This document shows positions 20,881 through 32,194 of a stretch of DNA of 64,000 nt, piece after piece. The DNA is from Batillaria attramentaria. Its lineage: Eukaryota > Mollusca > Gastropoda > Batillariidae. The notes under the pieces were generated by a model. It ran no database searches. It saw nothing but the letters and a program-made list of their open reading frames with translations, and had not been told where the DNA came from. Positions within the stretch are counted from its first letter, which is position 1; the number at the start of each line of letters is the position of its first letter. The translations under genes were made by a program, and so were the position numbers. The stretch covers positions 341,001 through 405,000 of the forward strand of contig JACVVK020000373.1 in NCBI GenBank assembly GCA_018292915.2. Reading direction: 5' to 3'.

Positions 20881-21535
20881 CGTTTTCTCGTACTCGCAAA
20901 CCAAAACATCGTAATCCACATCATTTGAAATTTCGTTCGGGATGAAAACGTTTGATTACTGGCGCAAAAAAACAACAACAAACAAACCCAAAACTTAGCA
21001 ATTTGATGGTGGAATGTGTAAAAAATAGGAACATTTGCGGAAAAACAGGAGGGTTTTTTGGATCCTAAGTGGCTCCGTGGATCGCAAATAAGGAGCCCCG
21101 ATGGCACTGAGGATCATGGCGGCTGTGACAGTCACGTAGCTGAAAAATCGAGGTCATACGCTGTTCCAGACTCAAGATGTTGGGAGGAGAACTGTGCTGG
21201 CGACCTGTTTGAGATTATAACTGTTATGTGCTATGACCCATCATACTGTGACCCGCCAGTCAGCGGCAAGGGGAATCCCTGAACTGGCTGCTGTTTGTTG
21301 GCCGCATGACAAATACACATAGTTTACCGAGGTGCACGTTAACTCTCCCCATGCTAAGAGTTTTTAACATGATTGCTTCCCTTTGACCGATAGAAACCCG
21401 GTTTGCTGGCGCAGTATTTAGTTCAAGTTTATGATTTCACGACAGAATAAAATAGAAAGTTGCCGGCAATCCCGTAAATAGGACCTCTGCAGCAAAACTG
21501 ACTGACGTCACGTTGTGAACATGAGGTCACCGAAC
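20881..21535. other. No gene recognised
   Basis: This is upstream flank of CFAP74. ATGGCGGCTGTGACAGTCAC at about 21115 looks like a start context on the plus strand but meets TAG within eight codons. No divergent partner gene is supported. Confidence 0.5.
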
Positions 21536-21537
<2 letters not shown>

Positions 21538-21593
<56 letters not shown>

Positions 21594-21600
21594 GGGGGGG
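21538..21600. repeat. (TG)n then G9 microsatellite
   Basis: About 26 TG units run into GAGGGGGGGGGT, directly beside a diverged SINE B copy. Confidence 0.95.
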
Positions 21601-21790
21601 GTGAATTTAGCGTTCTTTTCCACCACGTATGGGTGGTAGGCCCCTATCAAAGACAGGGCAATGAGAAAACGGCCAGCACAAATCAGTATTCTGCCCCAGC
21701 CGGCCGGAACTCGGATTCACGACCCGGCCTCGCTAGCATTGAACTGAAGTCCCGGCATCGCTCCCCAGCATGGAGAGAACTAGATGACTG
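21600..21790 (-). mobile_element. SINE family B, old diverged copy
   Basis: On the minus strand, GACTTCAGTTCAATGCTAGC aligns with the family's GGACTTCTAATGCTCGG anticodon-arm region. TTTGTGCTGGC, CATTGCCCTGTCTTTGAT and ACGTGGTGGAAAAGAACG follow in the family's order. The pol III boxes are decayed. Confidence 0.65.
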
Positions 21791-22079
21791 GTGCACTGCC
21801 GATTGAAAGTCTGCAAATGATTTCATTTGATTGAATGCACGTTGCCATAACATGATCGTCTAGTTAGTAGATTCAGTTTTAGGTAAACCCGTTACATTAG
21901 GTTTTGAATTAAATTCATCAGTCAAATTCTCCACCTTAACGTCCATTTTCGATCCCATGCACTATTTTTGCACTGTATATAGTCATACGACTTCAAAAAG
22001 GGATAAGAAAAGCCTCCCCGTTTCATCTTGGGAGTCTTCATGTAATGTGAGAAAAACCCCTACCCAGCTCTCATGCCTA

Positions 22080-22225
22080 GCGTCCCATTTTTGGGACGCA
22101 CCTTATAGCCGGCCGTGCGGCTAACTTCTAGAATTTTTCACAATTAATGTTCATTTTGCATTAGATGAAATGAGTTTTAAGTACTTTTACGAAAAATAAA
22201 AATTCAGGGCATTAATGGGTTAAAT
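22080..22225. repeat. Hairpin-headed dispersed repeat (candidate)
   Basis: GCGTCCCA (22080-22087) and TGGGACGC (22092-22099) form a perfect 8-bp stem with a 4-base loop. AGCCGGCCGTGCGGCT, another palindromic word, lies just right. The segment ends CATTAATGGGTTAA. No second copy is in the window. Confidence 0.4.
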
Positions 22226-23420
22226 TTGGAGTTCTGAGTGAAGAGTGCGTGCGGAATTAGTGGTAGTGTACTTTACAGGCCGCTGAGCGACGTCCGAACA
22301 CAAACACATCCATACACTCAGACTCGCTCCCGTGCACACGCAACAAAGAAAGAAAACACGCAGCACTCCCTTTCATACACACTGCAGGCTGACATGCAAA
22401 CCATGACAAAGAGGAGTCGGAAGTTTCTGTTCTTATTATTCTTATTATTAAACAAAAATTAGAAAATAAAGAGAGGTAGACAATATTTCCGAACCTCTGT
22501 AATTCTGAAGCACGCGGCCAAAAACGAACAATCAGGTTCGTGTGGTGATGGCAAATAAACAAAGAAAAAAAAAATGAAACTACACGGGGTACGATACAAA
22601 TACAAATCCACACTAGTAATAATATCCTTGATGGTACTGATGGTGCTGATGACCCAAAGAGAAGAACAATGGCGGCACAGGGGTATCCAAATAAAAACGG
22701 TCGGCTGTCTGCTTATACTAATTTCAGTGCTGCTTTTATACATTTTTCCTTCCTCTGCCTGTGCCCGCGCACGTGTGGGATTACGTGGGTCAGCCCTCTG
22801 TCACTCAAAATTGCGGTACTGTGTACTTAACAGGCCGCTGAGCGACCGAAAACAAAGCATCAAAACTGTGCATTTACGCAACTTTTCCTGAATCACACTA
22901 TTACTACCGACACAAATAATCTTACAGAAAGATTTTACATAAAAACATTCAGAACAAAAATGCAGCTTCTCTACAGGGGAATGTCCAGGCCAAAATAACA
23001 CTTCATAATCGTCAGGAGAAATCAGATGGACAATTTACCGTGGCATGGAGACCATGCCACTTTAGAGTTAGTTATGGTGATAATAAGAGTGAAACAGTGA
23101 CAAAATCGTTCATTTATACGCAAACAGTAGTTTTTTTTAATGTCAATGAAACCAACTGCGGCCCAAGTTTCACACATCGGATCAGCCTACGTATACACAC
23201 GTTATGCCATGAAATACAGTACTGCACGTGAAACAGACCAAACCCTACTGCAAAGCGTCACAATACCCTTTCTACAAGTCCCCGTCAACTGGACCCCAAG
23301 GTAAACACAACAGCATACTCTATCACGATCATTGTGTGACATCTCATCATGACGCATCTTGATAAACCAACTACAGACATCCCTCTTTGCTACAGTAGGA
23401 AAACACATATAAATCTTCGC
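22226..23420. other. No gene recognised; one short duplicated motif
   Basis: CAGGCCGCTGAGCGAC after GTACTT(T/A)A occurs at about 22266-22292 and again at about 22820-22847, so part of a dispersed repeat is present twice. The rest is featureless AT-rich sequence. Confidence 0.5.
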
Positions 23421-23422
23421 TT

Positions 23423-23607
23423 TCACAGATCACAAATGATTGTCAACAACTGTTTTTGGGAACCTCGTGTTTCTTTTTTTTCTGAGGTAGACATGACTGC
23501 TTTACTCTGCTCGTCACAACAGCCACTTTCTTTCACATCTTTATCATCATACCCTCTCTCATCCACAAGCTGTTTAAAGTATTCTTTTTCCAAAGTGTCT
23601 TCGTCCA
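23423..23607 (-). CDS. Exon-like open segment, hypothetical
   Basis: The open frame reads DEDTLEKEYFKQLVDERGYD and then DKDVKESGCCDEQSKAVMST, ending in a stop after LLTIICDL. It is preceded by a possible acceptor TTTGATCAG. Composition is protein-like (charged, helical), as for a terminal exon. I do not recognise the protein and see no partner exon nearby, so it could be a retrocopy piece or chance. Confidence 0.25.
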
Positions 23608-23629
23608 CTGATCAAACGACGGAGCTATT

Positions 23630-24440
23630 TTCCGCGAGGAGGATCCGTGAAACCGGTACACGCTTCCTGTAGACCACGTGTATCGTAGTCCATGCCTGCT
23701 GCACATGGTGAGAGAACTGGTTCAAATTTGTGATGTCTTTGCATGTGTGTTTGTGTGTTGCTCCAATCAAGAACTGTTGTAGGGGTGGGCCTAGGCAAAA
23801 ACAAGCCTGATAGTGATTTTATCTGTCAATCGCTCCTCCGTTTAGTGTCACACGCACAGACTGAAGCACCACCTTCCCCTGTTACTGTCCTATTTCTCAA
23901 AGCAGCCATGGACTGGCTCCTGACCCACTCACATCGTTGTAGCTGTGGTAGTTGTCGTGCCCTGTACGATAGGTAGGTGTATTGTCGTGGGCGGTACAAA
24001 CAGCTGTGTCTGGCTGTTGTTGCGTCCCATGTTGCGCTGCTCGCTGTCTCCGTGCACCTGCCCGAATGGTTTTCTTCGCCACTGACCGAAGTGGTGAAAT
24101 GGCGCCGTGCCCAGTTGAGCAGAAGCCAGACGAAGGATGAGGACTAAAATTGTCGCCCTCTCCTGTCGACTTTCATGATGTGACACGGTGCTCGTTTAGT
24201 AGAGTGGTTAGGACTGGTGTTACAGCAGCTGGGAGGCCAGTTACCGACTGCCATGCTGACAAAAGTACACGCTTTTCAAGTAAGTTCTTTCGGCAGCTGT
24301 AAAAAAAAAAGCATGTTATCATTCACCAAGGAGTAGCCTGTAGGAGACAGAATAATAAAATGACACATACAAAACAACATTACTAAGCATGCATGAAAGC
24401 GCCCCTCCCCAACACACAAAGAAGTACCAATTGTCAATAA
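23630..24440. other. No gene recognised
   Basis: A segment at 24190-24240 (TTTAGTAGAGTGGTTAGGAC) looks like a degenerate tRNA A-box region, perhaps an old SINE head, but the B box is not clear. Nothing else is supported. Confidence 0.45.
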
Positions 24441-24789
24441 AAAGTCCCTATCCATTTCAAGGAGTGCACACAACAAAGACGTCGTCCAACTCAATTTCAA
24501 GGAGTGCAGATATATGAAGAACACGCCTGTCTCCATTTCAAGAAGCGCAGGCCGATGTCAAGAAAACATCTCGGTTCAGTTTTAAGGATAACAAGAAACG
24601 TCCATTCCAATTTTAAAGAGTACACACATCAATCCCTCCTCCCCATTTCAATAGAGGGCATATGTCAAGAACAGGCTCATCTCTATTTCAAGGAGTGCAT
24701 AAATGATGTCAAGAAAACATCCACCTCATTTCAAGGAGTGCATATATTACGAAAACGTAAACCTCAAGTGCTACGGGTGCAAATATCAA

Positions 24790-25511
24790 GAGAAGGCCAG
24801 AAAGGCGGCCGGCCCAGACACGGGCCGCCTGCTCCACTACTTGCGCGGAGGCCGGAACTGCCCCCCCCCCCCCCCACCCCGCTTTCCAGCCGCTGTTTCA
24901 GGAGTCTGTGGACTCGGGACTGTGGACTGACTGAACTAAATCACTACAGACCGGTGGCCCTCACCCTACTTCCCATGAAGTGTCTGGAGAGACTGGTCCT
25001 GAACAGGTTGCTGCCCCTAATTAGGGACAAACTTGATCCGCACCAGTTCGCGTAAGGGTATGGGCGGAGTGTTGAGGGTGCAGTAGCCACTCTGCTTCAC
25101 TTACTGACTAGTCACCTCGACAAACCTGGAACCTACTCTTGGGTGCTATTTATGGACTACTCCAGTGCCTTTAATACGATCCAGAGGCACAAAGTGTTAG
25201 ACAAGCTCCAAGCCCTTCAGTTACTGCGTGCGTTTATTCACTGAGTGCACAGTTTCCTCAGCGACCGGCCGCAGTGTGTCAAAGTGGGCAACAGTCAATT
25301 AAGTTAAACCAACAGCCTCGCACCGCTGATCGAGCGTGTGTTGGGCAGAAAGACGCGTGCAGTCTTGAGTGACCCCTCCCACCCGCTTAACTCCAATTTT
25401 GAACTTTATCCTTCGAAGAGACGTTTTCGCTGCCCAACATGCAACTAAAATCGTTTTAAAAATTCCTTTCTGCCACAAGCGGTTCAGTTACTGAAGAGGT
25501 CCAAAAGACCC
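24790..25511 (+). pseudogene. LINE reverse transcriptase fragment (Rex/CR1-like), internally deleted
   Basis: The fragment reads KARKAAGPDTGRLL, then LNHYRPVALT, MKCLERLVLNRLLPLIRDKL, DPHQFA, HLDKPGTY and LFMDYSSAFNTI (RT motif A with its Asp), then FLSDRPQCVKVGN. It then jumps to SDPSHPLNSNFELYPSKRRF and RCPTCN. The order matches Rex1-like LINE ORF2, but motif C (YxDD) and about 250 residues are missing at about 25305. Several stops are present (25054, 25241). It sits inside the satellite. Confidence 0.88.
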
Positions 25512-26562
25512 CCCCCCCCCTCAGAGGTGGACATGTAGACACACACATCTCCTTTTGTCAAGAAAGAACTTACATGTTAAGGAGTACATAATTGATGTCA
25601 AGAAAACGTCCATCTCTACTTCAATAAGTGTATCTGATGTCAAGAAAATATTAATCTCTGCTTCGCGGAGTACCGATATCAAGAAACGTCAATCGCCACT
25701 CAAAGAAAGCGCACATCATGCCCCCGTCTCCATTAGGAGTGCATAACTCACGCCAAGAAAACGTTCAACACTTCAAGGAATGCATAATTTAAATGTCAGA
25801 AACCCCCCACCCCACCCCCACACTTGAAGAAGTGCAATGTCATGACAGCCCCACCCCCCACCCCCGAGCATGAAGTAGTCTGTACGTCAAGAAACACACC
25901 CCCCCTTTTCAAAACGCGCCAATCTTCATTTCAAAGAGTACAGACAACAATCTCTCCTCCCTATTTCAAAGAGTGCATAGCGCATATGTCAAGACCCCTC
26001 CCCCCGCCCCTTCCCAAGAAGTGGGTATGTCTCCTTTTCAAGGAATGAAAATGTCAAGAAAGCCCAGGTGAATCTCTGTGTAACATCCACATCCATTTTA
26101 AGAAGTGCTGACGTCAAGATAACATTCGTTTCCAAGCAAACGCCCCTCCTCCCCGTACCCCAGCACTTCAACTGAAGGCGTACAGAGGTCACGAAAACGA
26201 CCATCCCCATCTCGCGGAGTGCATGTACTACAAAAATGCAAATCTCCATTGCTAGGGGTGCAAATATCAAGAAACGGCCTAATTTAATTTCAAGGACTTC
26301 GGGCACATTTCAAGAAATTTAGAATACGTATATCTCCATTTCAAGGAGTGCCGATGTCCAGGAAACGCTCATCTCCTTTTCAAGGACGCCAGATAGCAAG
26401 AAAGTGCCCATCTCCATTTCAAGGAGTGCAGATATAAAGAAAATTCCAGCTCCATTTCAAGGCTTGAATGTGTAAAGGACACGCCAATGACCATTGTTAA
26501 GAAGTGCAGATGTCAAGACAACACTCCCCGCACCCTTTAATCCAAAGGGATGTAAATGTCAA

Positions 26563-26731
26563 GGGTGGGTGGGTGTTTGGGGGTTTAACCTCCTTTTCCA
26601 CCACATAGGGTGACATCAAAGACGGGGCAACGATGAAAAAGCCAGCACAAATATTTGACCGCAGCCGGGATCGAACTCACGACCCGAGCATTAGAAGTCC
26701 AACGCTCTACCATTCGACCACCCCGGTTCCG
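26563..26731 (-). mobile_element. SINE family B copy (tRNA-Arg-like head) in the satellite
   Basis: Minus-strand GGTGGTCGAATGGTAGAGCG, then GGACTTCTAATGCTCGG, then GAGTTCGATCCCGGC, gives A box, a TCT-type anticodon loop and B box of a tRNA-Arg-like gene. The body ends TTAACCCCCAAACACCCAC-like. TGTAAATGTCAA flanks it on both sides (26551-26562 and 26732-26743) as a 12-bp target duplication made from satellite sequence. Confidence 0.9.
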
Positions 26732-26870
26732 TGTAAATGTCAAATCACATCAACCTCCCCGCATACATTTCCAGGAGCGCATATGTCAAAATGCGCATCA
26801 TCTGTTCTCCACTTTAAGGGAAAAGCATATCATCCCTCACTCCAACCCAAGCACACTGCAAGACGTGCGT

Positions 26871-26965
26871 AGCCGCGAATTAGTCTTTGTTGTTTGTGCG
26901 GCGTTAAGCGAGTGTGAGTTTTTAGGGCATAAAGCCGCGCAAGCCACAAAGACTAATTCGCGGCT
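26871..26965. repeat. Long hairpin, arms about 38 bp
   Basis: AGCCGCGAATTAGTCTTTGT on the left is answered by its exact reverse complement on the right; the arms extend imperfectly to about 38 bp with a short loop. The motif GCGGCGTTAA with TTAGGGC..TTAA recurs at 27201-27220, 31660-31705 and 49946-49998, so this is a family. Confidence 0.85.
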
Positions 26966-27213
26966 GAGTGTGCCTGCACTACATGAAAAAAACAAAAATG
27001 TAACGTTGGACAAAGGATGCAAACTGGTCTACGGGGCAATACAGACCTAGGACATGCAGGAGACGCTGCACCTTCATGCTAATTTCTCGAACTCCCGGTT
27101 ACCAAAAAGCGTAGAAAACAAATGACAATTACAACTAGGTAAAACAAAGATAAATACTGAGCGCATATACAGCAAATATTGCAACTTATGATCTCCTAGG
27201 GTGCGGCGTTAAG
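26896..27213. mobile_element. 305-bp segment between 13-bp direct repeats
   Basis: GTGCGGCGTTAAG occurs at 26896-26908 and 27201-27213. A paralogous satellite segment at 31616-31870 matches both flanks (26828-26900 and 27201-27410) but has a single GCGCGGCGTTAAC and lacks the interior. So the interior was either inserted with a 13-bp duplication or lost from the other copy by recombination. It has no recognised coding content. Confidence 0.7.
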
Positions 27214-27721
27214 CCTTAAATAACTAACAAACATACATCAAGAAGTGCGGATGTCAAGAAAACGTCCGTACATTTCAATGAGAACGGGTATCAAGAAAAC
27301 CTCAACTCCACTTGAAGGAAAACACGTAATAATGAAACACCACCTTCTCTCCAGGAGTGCACAACTGGTGTCAAGAAAACGTCCCACTCCATTTCAAGGA
27401 GTGTATAACTGGTGTCAAGAAAAAGCCCATCTCCGTTTCAAGGAGTGCATAATTGATGTGAAGGAAACGCCCATCCCCATTACACACACACACACACGTA
27501 ATGCATAATTAATGTCAAGAGAACATCCATCTCTGCTTCAAGGAGTACAGATACACGAAAAAAAGTCAATGTGCGCTAGAAGAAAAACACATATCATGCC
27601 CTCCCCCCCCCCCCCCCCCCATTAAGGAGTGTATACTGTAATTGTAAAGAAAACATCCCTCTCCATTTCAAGGAGTGCATAACTGATGTCAAGGAAACGG
27701 CCATCTCCATTTTAAGGAGTT

Positions 27722-27902
27722 CGTATGTCAAGAAAGCGCAGCTTCTTTCCACGCCCCAGCACTTAAAGGAGTACAGAGGTCATGAAAACAACCATCTCCA
27801 TATCAAGGAGTGCATATTATACGAAAACGCGAATGGCCATAGTTATGTAAAATATCAAGCAAAGGCCTCTTCCGAATTCAGTAAGTGCGGGCAGATTTCA
27901 AG
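27722..27902. repeat. 181-bp block, identical to 29110-29290
   Basis: The block starting CGTATGTCAAGAAAGCGCAG and ending GCAGATTTCAAG is repeated without a difference 1,388 bp downstream. It is a recent or gene-converted segmental copy within otherwise diverged satellite. Confidence 0.93.
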
Positions 27903-29032
27903 AATACGTCAATCTCCATTTCAAAGAGTGGAGATGTCAAGGAAACACTCATCTCCATTTCAAGGCGTGCATATGTTAAGGACACCCTAAATCTCCATTA
28001 CAGGAAGTGCAGATTTTAAGCGCTCACCACACCCCATAACCTCATGAGTTGTAAATGTCAAGAAAGCGCACCCCCCCCCCTCCCCCCCCCCCCCACCATT
28101 TCAAGGAGTGCAGATGTCATGAAAGTGCATCATCATCTGTTCAACTTGAAGGAAATCACATATCATCCCCCCCCCCCCCCCCACCCATGCACACTTCAAA
28201 GATGATAAATGATGTCAAGATAACATCCATCTCCATTTTAGGGAGTGCATAATTGAGTGGAAAATGTCAATATATAAGCTTATTTCTGTACTGATTTGAT
28301 ATATGTACAGAAAACGTCAATCTCCCCCCATCGCACACACACTTCAAGGAGTGTGAATGTCAAGAAAGCGTCCATGTCCATTTCAAGTACAAATATCAAG
28401 AAAACGTCAACTCCACTAAGAGAAAGCACACATCATGCCCTCCGCTCCCCACCCCCACCCTCCCCAAGAAGTGCATAACTGTCAAGAAAACGTCCCTCTC
28501 CACTTAGAGAAAGCACACATCATGCCCTCCGCTCCCCACCCTCCCCAAGGAGTGCATAACTGTCAAGAAAACGTCCCTCTCCATTTCAGGGAGTGCATAA
28601 TTGATGTCTATCTCTGGAGTAAATCTCATCTTGAAAGAAAGCACATATCAGGCCCCCCACGTCAACACACACCTCAAGGAGTGTGTGTCAAGAAAACACC
28701 CGTCCCCATTTCAAGGAGTGCAAAATTGATGCCAGGCAAACGCCCATCTCCATTTCAAGGAGTGCTTACTTGATGTCATAGAAACATCCATCTCCATTTG
28801 AAGGAGTGCATATTTGACGTCAGGAAACGCCCATCTCCATTTGAAGGAGCGCATAATTGACGTCCGGAAAACGCCCATCTCCATTACAAGGAGTACATAA
28901 CCAATGTCAAGAAAACATCCATCTCCATTTAAAGGAGTGAATAATTAATGTCCACCTTTGTGTAAAGGAGTAAATATCAATCTCATTTTGGAGGAAAGCA
29001 TGTGTTACGTCACTCCACCCCACTCCCCTCCC

Positions 29033-29035
<3 letters not shown>

Positions 29036-29099
<64 letters not shown>
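29036..29099. repeat. (CA)n microsatellite inside the satellite
   Basis: About 31 CA units with one CACCACAC break, at the site where other modules carry poly-C and a short (CA)4-6. Confidence 0.95.
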
Positions 29100-29100
<1 letters not shown>

Positions 29101-29688
29101 AAAGGAGTGCGTATGTCAAGAAAGCGCAGCTTCTTTCCACGCCCCAGCACTTAAAGGAGTACAGAGGTCATGAAAACAACCATCTCCATATCAAGGAGTG
29201 CATATTATACGAAAACGCGAATGGCCATAGTTATGTAAAATATCAAGCAAAGGCCTCTTCCGAATTCAGTAAGTGCGGGCAGATTTCAAGGAGTACATAT
29301 TATTTGATGTCATGAAAACGCCCATCTCCATGTCAAGGGGTGCATAATTAATGTCCATCTCTGCTTAAAAGAGTAAATATCAAGAAAACATCAATCTCCA
29401 CTTGAAGGAAAGCACATATCATGCCCCCCCCCCCGACTCTTTGAGGAGTTAGCGTGTGAAGAAAATGTCCATCACAATTAACAATGAGCACGTAACTGAT
29501 GTCGGGATGTTAGGAAATCATCCGTCTCTATTTCAATGAGAGCATAACAGATGTCAAGAAACCGTCCATCTCTGCTTCAAGGAGTACAGATACCACGAAC
29601 ACTAAATCCCCCCCTCCCCCGACACACACTTCGAAAAAGGGCATTCCATTTCAAGGACTGCAGATTTCAAGAAAGGCATGTATCAAGG

Positions 29689-29853
29689 TGGGTGGGTGTT
29701 TGGGGGTTTAACGTCCTTTTCCACCACATAGGGTGATATCAAAGACGGGGCAACGATGAAAAAGCCAGCACAAATATTTGGCCCCAGCCGGGATCGAACT
29801 CACGACCCGAGCATTAGCAGTCCAACGCTCTACCATTCGACCACCCCGGCTCC
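29689..29853 (-). mobile_element. SINE family B copy in the satellite
   Basis: It has the same head and tail as the copy at 26563-26731, with GGTGGTCGAATGGTAGAGCG and a GAGTTCGATCCC B box. No clear target duplication remains. Only about 45 bp of satellite separate it from SINE A copy 3. Confidence 0.88.
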
Positions 29854-29898
29854 CCTAAACAAGAAAACGTCGATCTCCACGAGAAGGAAAGCACATTT

Positions 29899-30348
29899 TT
29901 TTTTCTTTTCTTTTTGCCAGCTCCAGTGGTGTTCCTCCCAAGTCATGGATGGAATCCATGGAGGGCTCGAAAGCTGGGGCAATTTGATTATGCATGAGGA
30001 TGGAGATGAGGATGGTAAGATGATGCCATGGTGGTCCGTGTGGTTTGGGACTGCAGGACAGGGCCGCATTCCACGCTTCCCGTCATAAATATCCCGGCGT
30101 TCACCAGGCCCGGAAACTACAGCACCTGCAGTGCCAGCCGTGTCATCCACATCATAAGACATGTCATACCAAGGGAAGCACCCCCAAAGTGGGTGAATCT
30201 CGGTTGTGTGGCAACAGCCTCCCCGTCGGGCCCATAGCACACCCGCTCTGGGTAGCAGCCGACCTAGGTAGGAAAAATCCTGCTTGCCTCGGCTGGGATT
30301 TGAACCTGGTCCATGGTCCGAAGTGCTAACCACTACACTACAGGGGCT
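29899..30348 (-). mobile_element. SINE family A copy 3 in the satellite
   Basis: The minus-strand head CCAGCCCCTGTAGTGTAGTG, the shared body and a poly-A end (T run at 29896-29904) are present. The perfect 13-bp duplication GGAAAGCACATTT (29886-29898 and 30349-30361) comes from the satellite's own GGAAAGCACAT block. About 50 bp around the B box are lost relative to copies 1 and 2. Confidence 0.92.
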
Positions 30349-32166
30349 GGAAAGCACATTTCATGCCCTCCCTCCCCCCTCCCCCCCCCACACACACACT
30401 CTTCGAGGACTCGGAGTGCGTGTGTCAAGAAAATGATCATCACAATTTCAATGAGCACATAACTGATGTCAGAAAAACATATCAATTTCAATGAGAGCAT
30501 AAATGTCAAGAAACCACCCAAAGGAGTGCGTGTGTAAAAAAAAAATGCCCATCTCCATTTCAAGGAGTGTGTAACTGATGTCAGGAAAACATCCAACTCC
30601 ATTTCAAGGAGTACATATTTGATATCAGGAAACGCCTTTCTCCATTTCAAGGAGTGCATTTATATAACTGATGTCAGAAAATAGTCCATCTCCATTTCAA
30701 GGGGTGCGTAACTGATGTCAGGAAAACACCCATCTCCATTTCAAGGAGTACATATTTGATGTCAGGAAACACCCACCTCCACTTCACGGCGTGCACAATT
30801 AATGCCAGGAAACGCCCATCTCCATTTCACGGAGTGCACAATTGATGCCAAGAAAATGCCCATCTCCATTTCAAGGAGTGCATAACAGATGCCAAGAAAA
30901 CACCCATCTCCATTTCAAGGAGTACATATTTGATGTCAGGAAACGCCGATCTCCATTTCAAGGAGTGCACAATTGATGCCAGGAAAACGCCCATCTCATT
31001 TTGAAGGAAAGCGTGTATTAGACCCCCCCCCCTCTCCACAAAGGAGTGCATGTGTCTCCATTACAAGGAGTACATAACTGACGTCAAGAAAACATCCATC
31101 TCAATTTAAAGACGTGCATAATTAATGTCCATCTCTGCGTACAGGAGCAAATATCAAGAAAATGTCAATATCATTTGAAGCAAATCATGTATCATCCCCC
31201 CCCCCCCACACACACACAAAGGATTGTGTGTGTCAAGAAAACGGCAATCTCCATTTCAAGGAGTGTGTAACTGATGTCAGGAAACCATTCATCTCCGTTT
31301 CAAGGAGTACATATTTCATGTCAGGAAACGCCAATCTCAATTTTAAGGAGTGCAGAATTGAAAAAGCCCATCTCCATTTCAAGGAGTGCATATCTGATGT
31401 TAGGGAAAAACCCATCTCCATTTTAAGGAGTGCATAACTGATGTCAGGAAAACATTCATCTCCATTTCAAGGAGTACATATTTCATGTCAGGAAACGCCA
31501 ATCTCCATTTAGAGAAGTGCACAATTCATGCCAAGAAAACGCCCATCTCCATTTCAAGGAGTACATATTCCATGTCAGGAAACGCCAATCTCCATTTTAA
31601 AGAGTGAATAAATGATATCATCCCTCACTCAAACCCAAGCACACTGCACGAAGTGCGTAGCCGCGAATTAATCTTTGTTGCTTGCGCGGCGTTAACCCCT
31701 AAATAACAAACACACATACATCAAGAAGTGCGGAAAGTGTCAAGAAAACGTCCATGCATTTCAAGAACGGATATCAAGAAAACCTTAACTCCACTTGAAG
31801 GAAAGCACGTAATAATGACACACCACCTCCTCTCCAGGAGTGCACAACTGGTGTCAAGAAAACATCCCGCTCCATTTCAAGAAGTGCATAACTGATATCA
31901 GGAAAACATCCATCTCCATTTCAAGGAGTAAATATTTCATGTCAGGAAACGCCCATCTCCATTTCAAGGAGTGCACAATTGATGCCAAGAAAACGCCCAT
32001 CTCTGTTTCAAGGAGTGCATAACTGATGTCAGGAAGACACCCATCTTCGTCACAAGGAGTGCGAAACTGATGTCAGGAAAATGCCCATCTCTATTTCAAA
32101 GAGTGCATATGTCAAGGACATGCCAATCTCCATTAAAAGAAGTGCAGATGTCAAGACAGCGCTCAT

Positions 32167-32194
32167 ACACCCCTTACAGGTAAGAGGAAGGGTG
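32167..32194. repeat. 28-bp micro-inversion in a satellite module
   Basis: Here the marker reads ACACCCCTTACAGGTAAGAG. The other modules carry the reverse complement, CTCTTACCTGTAAGGGGTGT, at the same place and with the same flanks. The marker is itself a hairpin (CTTAC-CT-GTAAG, with outer CACCC/GGGTG), a likely cause of the flip. Confidence 0.75.

Noticed and set aside
21058..21282. A gene divergent from CFAP74 on the plus strand
   Set aside because: A 74-codon frame exists but shows no splice sites, codon bias or recognisable protein text.
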